Source: Nitrosopumilales archaeon (GTDB lineage Archaea > Thermoproteota > Nitrososphaeria > Nitrososphaerales > Nitrosopumilaceae). From it: a DNA stretch of 19,502 bases. Under the pieces are notes generated by a model. It did no database searches. It saw only the letters and a program-made list of their open reading frames with translations, and was not told the origin of the DNA. Location of the stretch: positions 1 through 19,502 of the forward strand of contig JANXYF010000222.1 in assembly GCA_025350175.1 (NCBI GenBank), given 5' to 3'. The translations under genes and the position numbers were made by a program. Shown here piece after piece: positions 1-7,820 of the stretch (position 1 is its first letter; every line of letters starts with the position of its first letter).

Positions 1-2520
1 CACACTGGTGACAATATTGTAGTTGCACCATCGCAGACACTTGACAATTATGAATATCAATTATTGCGCTCTGCAGCATTACGTGCTGCAAAACATGTGG
101 GAATTGTTGGAGAGTGTAATGTTCAATTTGCACTAGACCCAGATTCTGACAAATATGTTGCAATTGAGATGAATCCAAGACTTTCTCGCTCATCTGCTCT
201 TGCAAGCAAAGCAACTGGGTATCCTATTGCATACATGGCAGCAAAAATTGTGATGGGATATACTTTGCCAGAACTTGTAAACCGTATCACAAAAACTACA
301 ACTGCATGTTTTGAGCCGTCTTTAGATTATATTGTATGTAAACATCCTAGATGGGATTTTGGTAAGTTTGAACTTGCTAATCGTAATCTTGGACCTACCA
401 TGAAATCTGTAGGTGAGGTCATGGCAATTGGTAGATGCTTTGAAGAGTCATTACAAAAATCAATACGAATGCTAGAGATTGGAAATGATGGTCTAGTTGC
501 AAATCGTAACAGCGACAAAAAATATGACATTGAAGAGATTGAAAATAAACTCCAACATGCTGATGATCACATCTTGTACTATGTAGCAGAGGCAATCAGG
601 CAAGAAATGCCAGTTGAGCATATCTACAAGCTCTCTGCAATTGACCCATGGTTTATAGAAAAAATCAAAAATATAGTAAATTCTGAAAAAAGAATCAAAG
701 AGTCTAAACTTGAAAAAAATGTACTTCACGAGGCAAAAATATTGGGCTTTTCTGATAAACAAATTGGACGACTGGTTGGAAAAGATGATCTTGAGATTAG
801 AAAATTAAGGAAAAAAGAGGGAATTTTACCCGTAGTAAAACGAATTGATACACTTGCAGCAGAGTGGCCTGCCAAGACGAACTATCTATACTTGACATAT
901 GGGGGAAAGACTAGCGACTTTGAGATAACAACTGATTCTCAAAAAATAGCAGTACTTGGTGCAGGTCCATATCGAATTGGTAGTAGTGTAGAGTTTGACT
1001 GGGGAACTGTAAACATGGTATGGGGATTAAAAGAAAATGGTGTAAAAGAGGTATCTGTAATTAACTGCAACCCAGAGACAGTATCGACTGATTATGATAT
1101 CTGTGATAGGCTATACTTTGAAGAACTCACACTAGAACGAGTTTTAGATATTGCAGAATTTGAAAAGTTGGATGGTATTGTCACAGCAGTGGGAGGACAG
1201 ACTGCAAACAATCTTACTCCAAAACTTGCACAAAATGGAATTAAAATTATTGGAACATCTTTTGAAGATATTGATAGAGCAGAGAATCGTTCTACATTTA
1301 GCAAAGTACTGGATATTCTAAATATCCGGCAGCCTCCATGGCAGGCGTTTTCAAGTCTTGTTGATGCCAAAAAATTTGCAATCAAAGTTGGATATCCGGT
1401 TCTTGTAAGACCGTCCTATGTCCTAAGTGGGGCTGCAATGAAAGTTGTATGGTCTGAAACTCAGCTCAAAAAATATCTTCAAGAAGCAACCAATGTATCA
1501 CCAGACTATCCTGTAGTTATTACAAAGTTCATGCTAAATTCACTTGAGGCTGAAGTTGATGGTGTGAGTGATGGAGAAAATGTTGTGATTGGTGCAGTGA
1601 TTGAACATATTGAAGGTGCGGGAGTTCATTCTGGAGATTCCATGATGTGTATTCCCCCTTGGACTCTAAACAATAAGGCCATTGATACTATACTTGATTA
1701 CACGCAAAAAATTGCTGTTGCATTTAAGATCAAGGGACCGTTTAATCTGCAATTTTTGATACACCAAGACCAGGTCTATGTGATAGAACTTAACATCAGG
1801 GCATCACGCTCCATGCCGTTTGTCTCAAAATTTGTAAGGATGAATCTTATCAACTTGGCAGCCCGTGCAGTATTGGGCAAACCCCTCCCACATGTTCCAA
1901 AAGATAGGTGGCGTAAAATTCATAATTATGGAATTAAGGTGCCACAGTTTTCCTTTATGCAGCTTGAAGGTGCAGATGTTGTACTGGGTGTCGAGATGCA
2001 GTCAACTGGTGAGGCTGCATGCTTTGGTGAGAGTTTCTATGATGCACTTGCAAAGGGTCTGACGTCTGTAGGGTATTCTCTTCCAAAAGAGGGCTCTGTG
2101 CTTATCAGTGCAGGTGGGTCTGAGAACAAGGAAAAACTGTTGCAGACTGCACTTTTACTCAAAAGTCTTGGATACAAGCTCCTTGCAACAGAGCATACTG
2201 CTGAATTTTTGTCTGATAAAAGAATAGGCGATGTAGAAGTGGTCTATAAAATAAGTGAGCCTGAAAGAAAGCCAAACATTGCAGACATGTTATATGAGCG
2301 AAAAATTGATTTTATCATAAATGTCCCAAGTACTTCAACACTTGAAAAATATGTTGGCATGCTTTATGATGAATATCAAATTAGAAGAAAGGCAGTAGAG
2401 CTTGGAATTCCAGTACTGATAACTACAGAGCTTGCAGATTCTTTTGCAAAGACTTTGGAGTGGCTAAAGCATAACGAGACTACGAAAAAGCCACTAGAAT
2501 CATACGAGAAAATAGACTAG
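1..2520 (+). CDS. carB: Carbamoyl phosphate synthase large subunit, 5'-truncated by the window edge
   Basis: Catalyses ATP-dependent synthesis of carbamoyl phosphate from bicarbonate and glutamine-derived ammonia, feeding pyrimidine and arginine synthesis in the cytoplasm. The reading frame is open from base 1, and its first residues (HTGDNIVVAPSQTL) match the interior of the first ATP-grasp domain, so roughly 240 N-terminal residues lie outside the window; 839 codons are present. Metal-binding residues of the first half are visible as the Gln of NVQFA (124-126) and the Glu and Asn of EMNPR (166-174). The second ATP-grasp half begins near QKIAVLGAGPYRIGSSVEFD, with its own NLQF and IELNIRASRS motifs. 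The last ~130 residues are the MGS-like allosteric domain, starting near GSVLISAGG. The gene ends 3 bp before a convergent phosphoesterase gene. carA would be expected nearby but is not in the window. Identification is firm. Confidence 0.97.
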   Translation, partial: HTGDNIVVAPSQTLDNYEYQLLRSAALRAAKHVGIVGECNVQFALDPDSDKYVAIEMNPRLSRSSALASKATGYPIAYMAAKIVMGYTLPELVNRITKTTTACFEPSLDYIVCKHPRWDFGKFELANRNLGPTMKSVGEVMAIGRCFEESLQKSIRMLEIGNDGLVANRNSDKKYDIEEIENKLQHADDHILYYVAEAIRQEMPVEHIYKLSAIDPWFIEKIKNIVNSEKRIKESKLEKNVLHEAKILGFSDKQIGRLVGKDDLEIRKLRKKEGILPVVKRIDTLAAEWPAKTNYLYLTYGGKTSDFEITTDSQKIAVLGAGPYRIGSSVEFDWGTVNMVWGLKENGVKEVSVINCNPETVSTDYDICDRLYFEELTLERVLDIAEFEKLDGIVTAVGGQTANNLTPKLAQNGIKIIGTSFEDIDRAENRSTFSKVLDILNIRQPPWQAFSSLVDAKKFAIKVGYPVLVRPSYVLSGAAMKVVWSETQLKKYLQEATNVSPDYPVVITKFMLNSLEAEVDGVSDGENVVIGAVIEHIEGAGVHSGDSMMCIPPWTLNNKAIDTILDYTQKIAVAFKIKGPFNLQFLIHQDQVYVIELNIRASRSMPFVSKFVRMNLINLAARAVLGKPLPHVPKDRWRKIHNYGIKVPQFSFMQLEGADVVLGVEMQSTGEAACFGESFYDALAKGLTSVGYSLPKEGSVLISAGGSENKEKLLQTALLLKSLGYKLLATEHTAEFLSDKRIGDVEVVYKISEPERKPNIADMLYERKIDFIINVPSTSTLEKYVGMLYDEYQIRRKAVELGIPVLITTELADSFAKTLEWLKHNETTKKPLESYEKID

Positions 2521-2523
2521 ATA

Positions 2524-3270
2524 TCAAATTACATTTTTGAGTATGGACTCGTCCCCAATTATGGTTCCATCAAGTGTTACAATCTTTGCAGAGTAAAGAT
2601 CTTTTACTCTCTCAAGTATTGGAGAGATTGATTTTTTGTGATATCTTTTAGTTGTGGCATAAAAATACTTGTTAAAAGATGGAACTATAATTATTTCAAT
2701 CTCACCTTTACTTGATGGAAATATTTTACTCTTGTCTGCCTTGATTGATACCCATAGTCTTTGTCCATCCAAGACAGAGCCTTCTTGAAAATACACTGGA
2801 TGGAGATGACCCATTATAATTCTGTTTATCTGAGAGAAATTCTCAGATGGCATTACATGACCATGTGTCAGCAATGTGTCTCCTATGACTAGACCTGATG
2901 GTCCTGTCATGGTAACATAATCTGGAACTAGACGGGATAAATTGCCGTCATGATTTCCAGGTATTACAACTGTGTTTATTTTTTTTCCAATCTCAAAAAA
3001 CATTGGCACTGTCTGCCACTCTATCTTTGAGATTGATTCTATTCCTGATTTTACATCTCCCAAGAGAATGAGGGTATCGGGATTTTCAGATTCTATCAGG
3101 GAATCAAGACTAGAATGTATCTCTTGAATCATCTCCTCTGGTCTTACATTGATGTCATTTGAGATCATGCCAAGCTCAAATCCTATGTGTAAATCAGTTA
3201 CAACAAGAAACCTCTGTTCATCTTCTAAAATTAAGGCTGGCTGTGAAGAGATTATTCTGGTTTTTACCAT
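2524..3270 (-). CDS. Calcineurin-like metallophosphoesterase (ICC-like, COG1407 type)
   Basis: A 248-residue protein with the ordered metal ligands of the calcineurin-like phosphoesterase fold: DLHIG near residue 26, LLGDVKSG, IPGNHDG, THGH and MGHLHP. These bind the two-metal centre. The archaeal ICC-like subgroup is usually annotated only as predicted phosphoesterase; phosphodiester or phosphomonoester substrates are both possible and the true substrate is unknown. The last ~60 residues after the metal-binding core resemble no motif I know. The ATG at 3270 is supported by an AT-rich TATA-like element at 3293-3300, centred about 26 nt upstream, giving a leaderless mRNA. It is divergent from the SWIM gene across only 35 bp and convergent with carB. 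Fold certain, role unknown. Confidence 0.88.
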   Translation of the reverse strand: MVKTRIISSQPALILEDEQRFLVVTDLHIGFELGMISNDINVRPEEMIQEIHSSLDSLIESENPDTLILLGDVKSGIESISKIEWQTVPMFFEIGKKINTVVIPGNHDGNLSRLVPDYVTMTGPSGLVIGDTLLTHGHVMPSENFSQINRIIMGHLHPVYFQEGSVLDGQRLWVSIKADKSKIFPSSKGEIEIIIVPSFNKYFYATTKRYHKKSISPILERVKDLYSAKIVTLDGTIIGDESILKNVI

Positions 3271-3305
3271 TTAAGATATACGTAACTTTTTTCAATTAAA
3301 TTCTT
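3271..3305. promoter_or_regulatory. Compact divergent promoter between phosphoesterase and SWIM genes
   Basis: This 35-bp gap must drive both outward genes. Read leftward, TTTAATTG (3300-3293) sits about 26 nt from the phosphoesterase ATG. Read rightward, AGATATAC (3274-3281) sits about 28 nt from the SWIM GTG. Each box lies next to the other gene's start, so two initiation complexes could hardly assemble together. The spacing is seen in the sequence; box function is inferred. Confidence 0.45.
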
Positions 3306-3608
3306 GTGAAAGAGTCTGGAAATGTAGAGTCTATCGTATCATCAAATGGTGTCAAATTACACTTGTTTGAGCCAAGCAACAGAAAGATCTGGACTGTAGT
3401 AGGAAAAGAAAATGAACACTGGCTTGACTTGAATTTGGGATATTGCTCATGTGAGGATTATTTCTATAATGCAATGGAACAGGGGAGGCAATGTTATCAC
3501 CTAAGTGCAGTCAAGGCTGCAGTAGAACAAGACAAAATTGAGGTGATAAAATTTCAAGATTCAGAGTTTGAGAGTTTTATTTTGGCTCTAGTACAAGATC
3601 TTGTTTAG
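3306..3608 (+). CDS. Small SWIM zinc-finger protein
   Basis: A 100-residue protein made of little more than a SWIM domain. The zinc ligands follow the CxC...CxH pattern: CSC near residues 48-50 and CYH near residues 63-65, with the hydrophobic and acidic linker EDYFYNAMEQGRQ between them. SWIM domains bind nucleic acid or protein partners; in eukaryotic and some archaeal proteins they occur in recombination and transposase-related factors. Here no other domain is attached, so the protein is probably an accessory or adaptor. The start is a GTG at 3306, placed about 28 nt downstream of a TATA-like box; no ATG lies upstream in frame. It is divergent from a phosphoesterase and convergent with a 99-residue unknown. 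Domain call is good; partner and process are not known. Confidence 0.8.
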   Translation: MKESGNVESIVSSNGVKLHLFEPSNRKIWTVVGKENEHWLDLNLGYCSCEDYFYNAMEQGRQCYHLSAVKAAVEQDKIEVIKFQDSEFESFILALVQDLV

Positions 3609-3633
3609 ATAAATAAAATCTCCATCTTGATTG

Positions 3634-3645
3634 AAAATAAAAATT
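3634..3645 (-). terminator. Candidate T-tract terminator of the 99-residue gene
   Basis: On the minus strand, about 10 nt after the stop codon of the 3655-3954 gene, there is a T-rich tract (AATTTTTATTTT). Archaeal termination commonly uses such U-tracts without a hairpin. No matching strong tract for the plus-strand SWIM gene was seen in the same gap. Confidence 0.35.
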
Positions 3646-3654
3646 ATTTGTGAT

Positions 3655-3954
3655 TTACTTTAGTGGGATTGTAAACACATCTTCTTTTGAGACTCCTTTC
3701 CAGAGTCCAATCATCCCTTCTGGTTTTACTACGTCGACTTTGGTTATTTTTTGGATCTTTATGTGATCAGGAGTTGGCGGCATCCAAAGCATTGCCATGT
3801 AATCCCCGATATTTCCTACAGCATCAGGTCTTGCAGATGATATCTTATCTTTTGCAAAACCGTTTGTAACAAGTGCATCTGTTGCAGCTTGTTCTAAATC
3901 TCTTCTACCATGTGTGAAAAGATAAACATCTTTTGTCGTATCTACTTGGATCAA
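3655..3954 (-). CDS. Conserved-looking 99-residue protein of unknown function
   Basis: Not recognised. The protein is soluble, with no signal peptide or membrane segment. It begins MIQVDTTKDVYLFTHGRRDL and contains a short central stretch rich in Met, Trp and Pro (MAMLWMPPTPD). The mixed hydrophobic and charged pattern and ordinary codon use suggest a real gene. The start is a TTG at 3954; an ATTAAAG-type box around 3975-3982 lies about 25 nt upstream and supports it as a leaderless start, and no ATG is available nearby. It is divergent from purD and convergent with the SWIM gene. There is no evidence tying it to purine synthesis beyond position. Confidence 0.65.
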   Translation of the reverse strand: MIQVDTTKDVYLFTHGRRDLEQAATDALVTNGFAKDKISSARPDAVGNIGDYMAMLWMPPTPDHIKIQKITKVDVVKPEGMIGLWKGVSKEDVFTIPLK

Positions 3955-4036
3955 TAAAATACGTCAAGGCGTTGCTTTAATCAATATTTCTAAATTCAAT
4001 CTTGGATTATATACCTCATAATCAAAGCCGAAAGTA
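3955..4036. promoter_or_regulatory. Divergent promoter region of the 99-residue gene and purD
   Basis: The 82-bp gap holds two candidate boxes. GATTATATACC at 4005-4015 is centred about 26 nt before the purD TTG, the expected TATA-to-start distance for leaderless archaeal mRNA. On the other strand GATTAAAG (3982-3975) lies about 25 nt before the TTG at 3954. Both support the non-ATG starts chosen. No operator-like palindrome was seen. Confidence 0.5.
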
Positions 4037-5302
4037 TTGGTCAATGTTCTAGTTGTAGGCTCTGGTGGACGAGAGCATGCTATGGGCTGGAAGCTTTCTC
4101 AGAGTCCCAAAGTGGATAAAATTTACTATGCGCCTGGAAATGGGGGCACTCAAAATAACGTGGATATTTCTTCCGAAGATATTGAAGGTCTTGCCAAATT
4201 TGCCAAAGAGAATAATTGTGTGACAGTTGTAGGTCCTGAAGTTCCATTATCTATGGGCATAGTAGATGAGTTTGCAAAAAAAGGCCTTGCAATATTTGGT
4301 CCTACAAAAAATGCTGCACAACTTGAATCGAGCAAGATATGGGCAAAAAATTTCATGAAAAGAAACGGAATTCTAACTGCACGATTTGAAGTCTTTGAAG
4401 ACCCAAAAAAAGCAATTGAATTTGTAAAATCTGTGGATTATCCATTGGTTGTTAAAGCAGATGGACTTGCCGCAGGAAAAGGAGTAATTGTATGCAGCAC
4501 TTCTTCTGAAACAATTGATGCCATAAACAAGATACTAGTTGAGAAAAACTTTGGAAATGCAGGCTCTAGAATAATTCTAGAAGAGAGAATTGATGGAATA
4601 GAAGCATCCATTATTGCAATATCTGATGGAAATGTGGCATACTCCATGGCAACAAGCCAGGATCATAAAAGAATCTATGATGATGACAAGGGACCAAATA
4701 CTGGTGGAATGGGCACATATTCTCCTACTCCTGTAATTGATGATTTAACTGCAAAAGATATTCAAAAAAATGTTATTGAAAAAACAATCGCATCTATAAA
4801 AAAAGAGGGAATTGTATTCAAAGGATTTTTGTATGCTGGAATAATGCTAAAAGATGGCAAGCCATATGTCTTGGAGTTTAATGCAAGAATGGGAGACCCT
4901 GAATGTCAACCAATAATGATGCGTATGGATTCTGACTTGTTTGATTACATTCAAGCAAGTATTGATGGAACTTTATCCTCAATGCCTCTTATTTCATGGA
5001 AGAAACAAAGCGCAGTATGTGTGGTATTGGCATCTAAGGGATATCCAGAATCATTTCCTAAAAATGAAGAGATACTGGGTCTTGATGTTACAACTCCAAA
5101 CTCTCAGGTCTTTCACTCTGGTACAAGACAAGAAAATGGTAAAGTCTTGACAAGTGGAGGAAGGGTACTTGGAGTAACTGCAACTGGAGATACGCTAGAG
5201 AATGCGATAAAAAATGTATATGCCAGAGTGGATAAAATCACATGGCCTTCAAAGTATTGTAGAATGGATATTGGCAAAAAAGGACTTACTTTACATAAAT
5301 AA
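4037..5302 (+). CDS. purD: Phosphoribosylamine-glycine ligase (GAR synthetase)
   Basis: Second step of de novo purine synthesis: joins glycine to phosphoribosylamine using ATP, giving GAR, the substrate of PurN, which is encoded about 1.8 kb downstream. At 421 residues it has the usual bacterial/archaeal length. The N-terminal domain opens with VLVVGSGGREHAMGWKL; the ATP-grasp core shows VVKADGLAAGKGVIV, then DHKRIYDDDKGPNTGGMG, and the metal-binding LEFNARMGDPECQP, where most relatives have Thr instead of the Cys. The start is a TTG at 4037, supported by a TATA box about 26 nt upstream. Its last 17 bp overlap the 3' end of the convergent cyclo-ligase gene. Identification is firm. Confidence 0.97.
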   Translation: MVNVLVVGSGGREHAMGWKLSQSPKVDKIYYAPGNGGTQNNVDISSEDIEGLAKFAKENNCVTVVGPEVPLSMGIVDEFAKKGLAIFGPTKNAAQLESSKIWAKNFMKRNGILTARFEVFEDPKKAIEFVKSVDYPLVVKADGLAAGKGVIVCSTSSETIDAINKILVEKNFGNAGSRIILEERIDGIEASIIAISDGNVAYSMATSQDHKRIYDDDKGPNTGGMGTYSPTPVIDDLTAKDIQKNVIEKTIASIKKEGIVFKGFLYAGIMLKDGKPYVLEFNARMGDPECQPIMMRMDSDLFDYIQASIDGTLSSMPLISWKKQSAVCVVLASKGYPESFPKNEEILGLDVTTPNSQVFHSGTRQENGKVLTSGGRVLGVTATGDTLENAIKNVYARVDKITWPSKYCRMDIGKKGLTLHK

Positions 5303-5846
5303 CTGCATCTTCTGTTACAACACAGTCCATCTTTACATCATGGTCATCATGTGGAAATGACCTGAGTACTTGTTTTGCATATGTCATCCCAATCTTTTTT
5401 GATTTTTTACCATGTAGATATCTATCATAAAATCCAAAACCGTATCCTAGTCTATAGCCATCACGTGTGAGAGCAATTGCCGGAACCAATACCACGTCCA
5501 AATTTTTAACAGTCTCACATTTTTCCTTGGGCTCCATTACTCCAAAGTTTCCAAGTTCAAGGTCTCCTAAACCTGAAATTTTCTTAAAGACTAGATCATT
5601 TTTGTCTACTCTAGGTAGTGCAAACTCTTTTCCCTGATTGAAAAATTCCTGTAATAGGTCATGTGTCTGAACCTCACTTCCTATTGAAAAATATACGCCA
5701 ATTGAGGTAGCTTTTCTGTAAAACTCAATCTTTCTTAAATTATCTCGAATTCTATTGCTTGCAATTTTTATGAAATCAAGTGAGAGATCATCTCTTGCAT
5801 CTAATAGCTGCTTGCGAAGACGTGCCTTTTCAATTGTGTTGGACAA
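5286..5846 (-). CDS. 5-formyltetrahydrofolate cyclo-ligase (5,10-methenyl-THF synthetase)
   Basis: Converts 5-formyl-tetrahydrofolate to 5,10-methenyl-tetrahydrofolate with ATP, returning a storage or inhibitory folate to the active one-carbon pool. The 186-residue length is typical. The family signature is clear near the C-terminal third: ALTRDGYRLGYGFGFYDRYL, containing the glycine-rich phosphate-binding turn. The N-terminus has the usual basic helix (KARLRKQLLDARDDL). It is the second gene of an operon with folD: its TTG start at 5846 overlaps the folD 3' end by 17 bp, and no Shine-Dalgarno-like sequence precedes it. The pairing with FolD, which acts on the same methenyl-THF, is functionally coherent. 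It also overlaps the purD 3' end by 17 bp. Confidence 0.93.
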   Translation of the reverse strand: MSNTIEKARLRKQLLDARDDLSLDFIKIASNRIRDNLRKIEFYRKATSIGVYFSIGSEVQTHDLLQEFFNQGKEFALPRVDKNDLVFKKISGLGDLELGNFGVMEPKEKCETVKNLDVVLVPAIALTRDGYRLGYGFGFYDRYLHGKKSKKIGMTYAKQVLRSFPHDDHDVKMDCVVTEDAVIYVK

Positions 5847-6699
5847 ATTCTTTACTAATTGATGCAGCTGTTACAGTGTTTTTTAAAAGCATCGCTATAG
5901 TCATAGGTCCTACTCCTCCTGGAACAGGAGTGACATAAGATGCCTTTTTAATGATATTCTCATAATCTACATCTCCAACTAGTTTTCCTTCCAGTCTTGC
6001 AGTTCCTACATCGATTACAACTACACCATCTTTTACCATGTCTTCAGTTAGTAAGAATTTTTTCCTGTCACCAATTGCTGTAATTATGATATCTGCTATC
6101 TGACAATGTTCTTTTAGATTTCTTGTCCTTGAATGACATGTTGTGACAGTAGAATTTTTTTCAAGCATTAGATTGTATAATGGTTTTCCAACTAGATTGC
6201 TTCTGTTGATTATTACTGCATTTTTTCCTTCAAGGTCAATTTTATAATATTCGAAAAGTTCCATTATTCCAGAAGGTGTACAAGGCTTGAGTATTGCTCT
6301 TGCAGATGTTAAAAGACCTATATTGTAAGGTGTCAATCCATCTACATCTTTTAGTGGGGAAATTCTCGAAGTTGTAGCAAATTCATCTAATTGACTAGGT
6401 AATGGTAACTGGACTAGGATTCCATGAACAGTGTCGTCTTTATTTAATAAATCAATTAATGAATTCATCTCTTTTTGAGAAAATGTAACAGGAAGTTTAT
6501 GGTCCTTGGTTGCTATTCCAATATCGGCACATGCTTTTTGCTTGTTTTTGACATATGTAGCAGATGCGGCATCATCGCCTACCAAGACTGTGGCAAGACA
6601 TGGAGTAATTCCAGCATTTTGTAATTCCTTGACTGCTGCTCTTACTCTCTCCTTTACAGAAGTTGCTACCGCAATACCGTCTATTTTCTGTCCTGTCAA
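5830..6699 (-). CDS. folD: Bifunctional methylene-THF dehydrogenase / methenyl-THF cyclohydrolase
   Basis: Interconverts 5,10-methylene-, 5,10-methenyl- and 10-formyl-tetrahydrofolate using NAD(P), supplying 10-formyl-THF to PurN. At 289 residues it is normal length. Seen in order: the substrate-binding YVKNKQKACADIGI with the catalytic Tyr and Lys, GILVQLPLPSQL, KDVDGLTPYNIG with the conserved Asp, PCTPSGIMELFEYY, the nucleotide-binding INRSNLVGKPL (an Asn where many relatives have Gly) and the C-terminal PVPGGVGPMTIAMLL. The start is a TTG at 6699; the ATTAAATATC box at 6730-6721 is about 26 nt upstream and fits a leaderless transcript. It leads a two-gene operon with the cyclo-ligase and is divergent from the cupin gene. 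Confidence 0.96.
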   Translation of the reverse strand: MTGQKIDGIAVATSVKERVRAAVKELQNAGITPCLATVLVGDDAASATYVKNKQKACADIGIATKDHKLPVTFSQKEMNSLIDLLNKDDTVHGILVQLPLPSQLDEFATTSRISPLKDVDGLTPYNIGLLTSARAILKPCTPSGIMELFEYYKIDLEGKNAVIINRSNLVGKPLYNLMLEKNSTVTTCHSRTRNLKEHCQIADIIITAIGDRKKFLLTEDMVKDGVVVIDVGTARLEGKLVGDVDYENIIKKASYVTPVPGGVGPMTIAMLLKNTVTAASISKEFVQHN

Positions 6700-6791
6700 A
6701 CAAAGTTGGATTCTTTTTTGGATATTTAATCTTTGGAAACAATAATTGTAGCAGAGGATGACATTTAGTTAAAATCATTAAGATGTAGTCT
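6700..6791. promoter_or_regulatory. Divergent promoter region of folD and the cupin gene
   Basis: Ninety-two bp with a strong minus-strand box, ATTAAATATC (6730-6721), about 26 nt from the folD TTG. A weaker plus-strand box (TTTAGTTA, 6764-6771) lies about 25 nt from the cupin GTG. No clear operator was seen. Confidence 0.45.
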
Positions 6792-7124
6792 GTGAAGGAA
6801 TCATTGAAAATTGACTTTGATACAAAAGAGTACATCAAAAAAATAGCAAAAAGCAATACATACTTTCATACGTTTATCAATAAAGAAAATCTTGCAGCTG
6901 GAGTTCTCAGATTAGAACCTGGTGAAGAAGACACTCAAGAGCCACATGAAAGTGACGAGATTTATTATATTGTTAAAGGTGACGGATTTCTTTTAGTTGA
7001 TAAAAAAGAGTATCCTGTATCAGAAGGAATGTCATACTATGTTGCAAAAAATATTCCACACAAATTCCATGGCAATAAAAAAGAACTTGTTGTAATGTAT
7101 TTTTTTAGTGGACCAGATACTTAG
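6792..7124 (+). CDS. Small cupin-domain protein
   Basis: A 110-residue single-domain cupin. Cupin motif 1 is seen as EPHESDEIYYIVKGDG, with a His and two acidic residues where the classical pattern has HxH...E, and motif 2 as GMSYYVAKNIPHKFHGN, with the conserved PH...H and N. These residues would hold a single divalent metal, perhaps with an altered ligand set. Small cupins act as dioxygenases, isomerases or binding proteins, so substrate cannot be assigned. The start is a GTG at 6792; the next in-frame Met is far inside the domain. Its 3' end overlaps the convergent purN by 4 bp. Fold is confident, function unknown. Confidence 0.82.
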   Translation: MKESLKIDFDTKEYIKKIAKSNTYFHTFINKENLAAGVLRLEPGEEDTQEPHESDEIYYIVKGDGFLLVDKKEYPVSEGMSYYVAKNIPHKFHGNKKELVVMYFFSGPDT

Positions 7125-7738
7125 AAAAGTATGGTCTTTCTTCCAACTATCTTGATCTTACCTTTTGCAAATAGCTTGACAGCCTTTGGGTAAATTTTAT
7201 GTTCTTGTTTTAGAATTCTTTTTGCAAGTGCATCTTCAGTATCGCCATCTTTCACTTTAACAACTGACTGTAAAATTATGGGACCTGTATCCACTCCTTC
7301 ATCTACGAAATGTACTGTGCATCCGGCATATTTTACTCCGTACTCTATAGCTTGTTTCTGGGAGTGTAACCCTGGAAATGATGGCAATATTGCAGGGTGT
7401 ATGTTCAAAATTTTTCCTTTGTAATGCCTGATAAATTCTGGACTCATTATTCTCATAAATCCTGCAAGACATATTAGGCCATTTTGAGGAGTGACTTTGT
7501 ATCTTTCCAAAACTGATACTAGTTTAGAGTCATACTCCCAATTTCCTCCCTTGAGACCGTTGCTCTCAACAACCTCCGTTTTTACTCCTAGTTTCTGGGC
7601 AATTCCTAGACCTTTTGCATCTGGTTTATTTGAAATAATAACTGCGGGATTGACTGGGATTTTATTTTTTTTAATTGATTTTAATATATTTTCCATGTTA
7701 CTTCCTCTACCAGATATCAAGATGGCAAGGTTTAGCAT
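7121..7738 (-). CDS. purN: Phosphoribosylglycinamide formyltransferase (GAR transformylase)
   Basis: Third step of purine synthesis: transfers the formyl group of 10-formyl-tetrahydrofolate to GAR, the PurD product. The 205 residues match family length. Motifs in order: LAILISGRGSNMENI (phosphate binding), LAGFMRIMSPEF, the catalytic LNIHPAILPSFPGLHS with Asn and His, and TVHFVDEGVDTGPIILQ with the catalytic Asp. The start is ATG at 7738, with a TTTATTTATA box (7765-7756) about 20-24 nt upstream. Its presence shows this organism uses the folate-dependent route at this step rather than only the formate-dependent PurT. The cyclo-ligase and folD genes nearby fit that. It is convergent with the cupin gene, overlapping by 4 bp. 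Confidence 0.96.
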   Translation of the reverse strand: MLNLAILISGRGSNMENILKSIKKNKIPVNPAVIISNKPDAKGLGIAQKLGVKTEVVESNGLKGGNWEYDSKLVSVLERYKVTPQNGLICLAGFMRIMSPEFIRHYKGKILNIHPAILPSFPGLHSQKQAIEYGVKYAGCTVHFVDEGVDTGPIILQSVVKVKDGDTEDALAKRILKQEHKIYPKAVKLFAKGKIKIVGRKTILF

Positions 7739-7820
7739 GTTTTTCCTTTACTTTGTATAAATAAACACTTTACTAATCCAAGTTGATAATCACTGGTGAT
7801 AAAAGACATCAATATTTATT
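7739..7820. promoter_or_regulatory. Divergent upstream region of purN and a secreted-protein gene
   Basis: Eighty-two bp. On the minus strand GTTTATTTATAC (7766-7755) is the likely purN TATA box. Rightward, ATATTTATTA at 7812-7821 is a good box, but it abuts the ATG at 7821 and is better placed (about 28 nt) for an in-frame ATG at 7845. A small inverted repeat, ATCAC-TG-GTGAT, occupies 7789-7800 and could be an operator, though arms of 5 bp are weak evidence. Confidence 0.35.
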
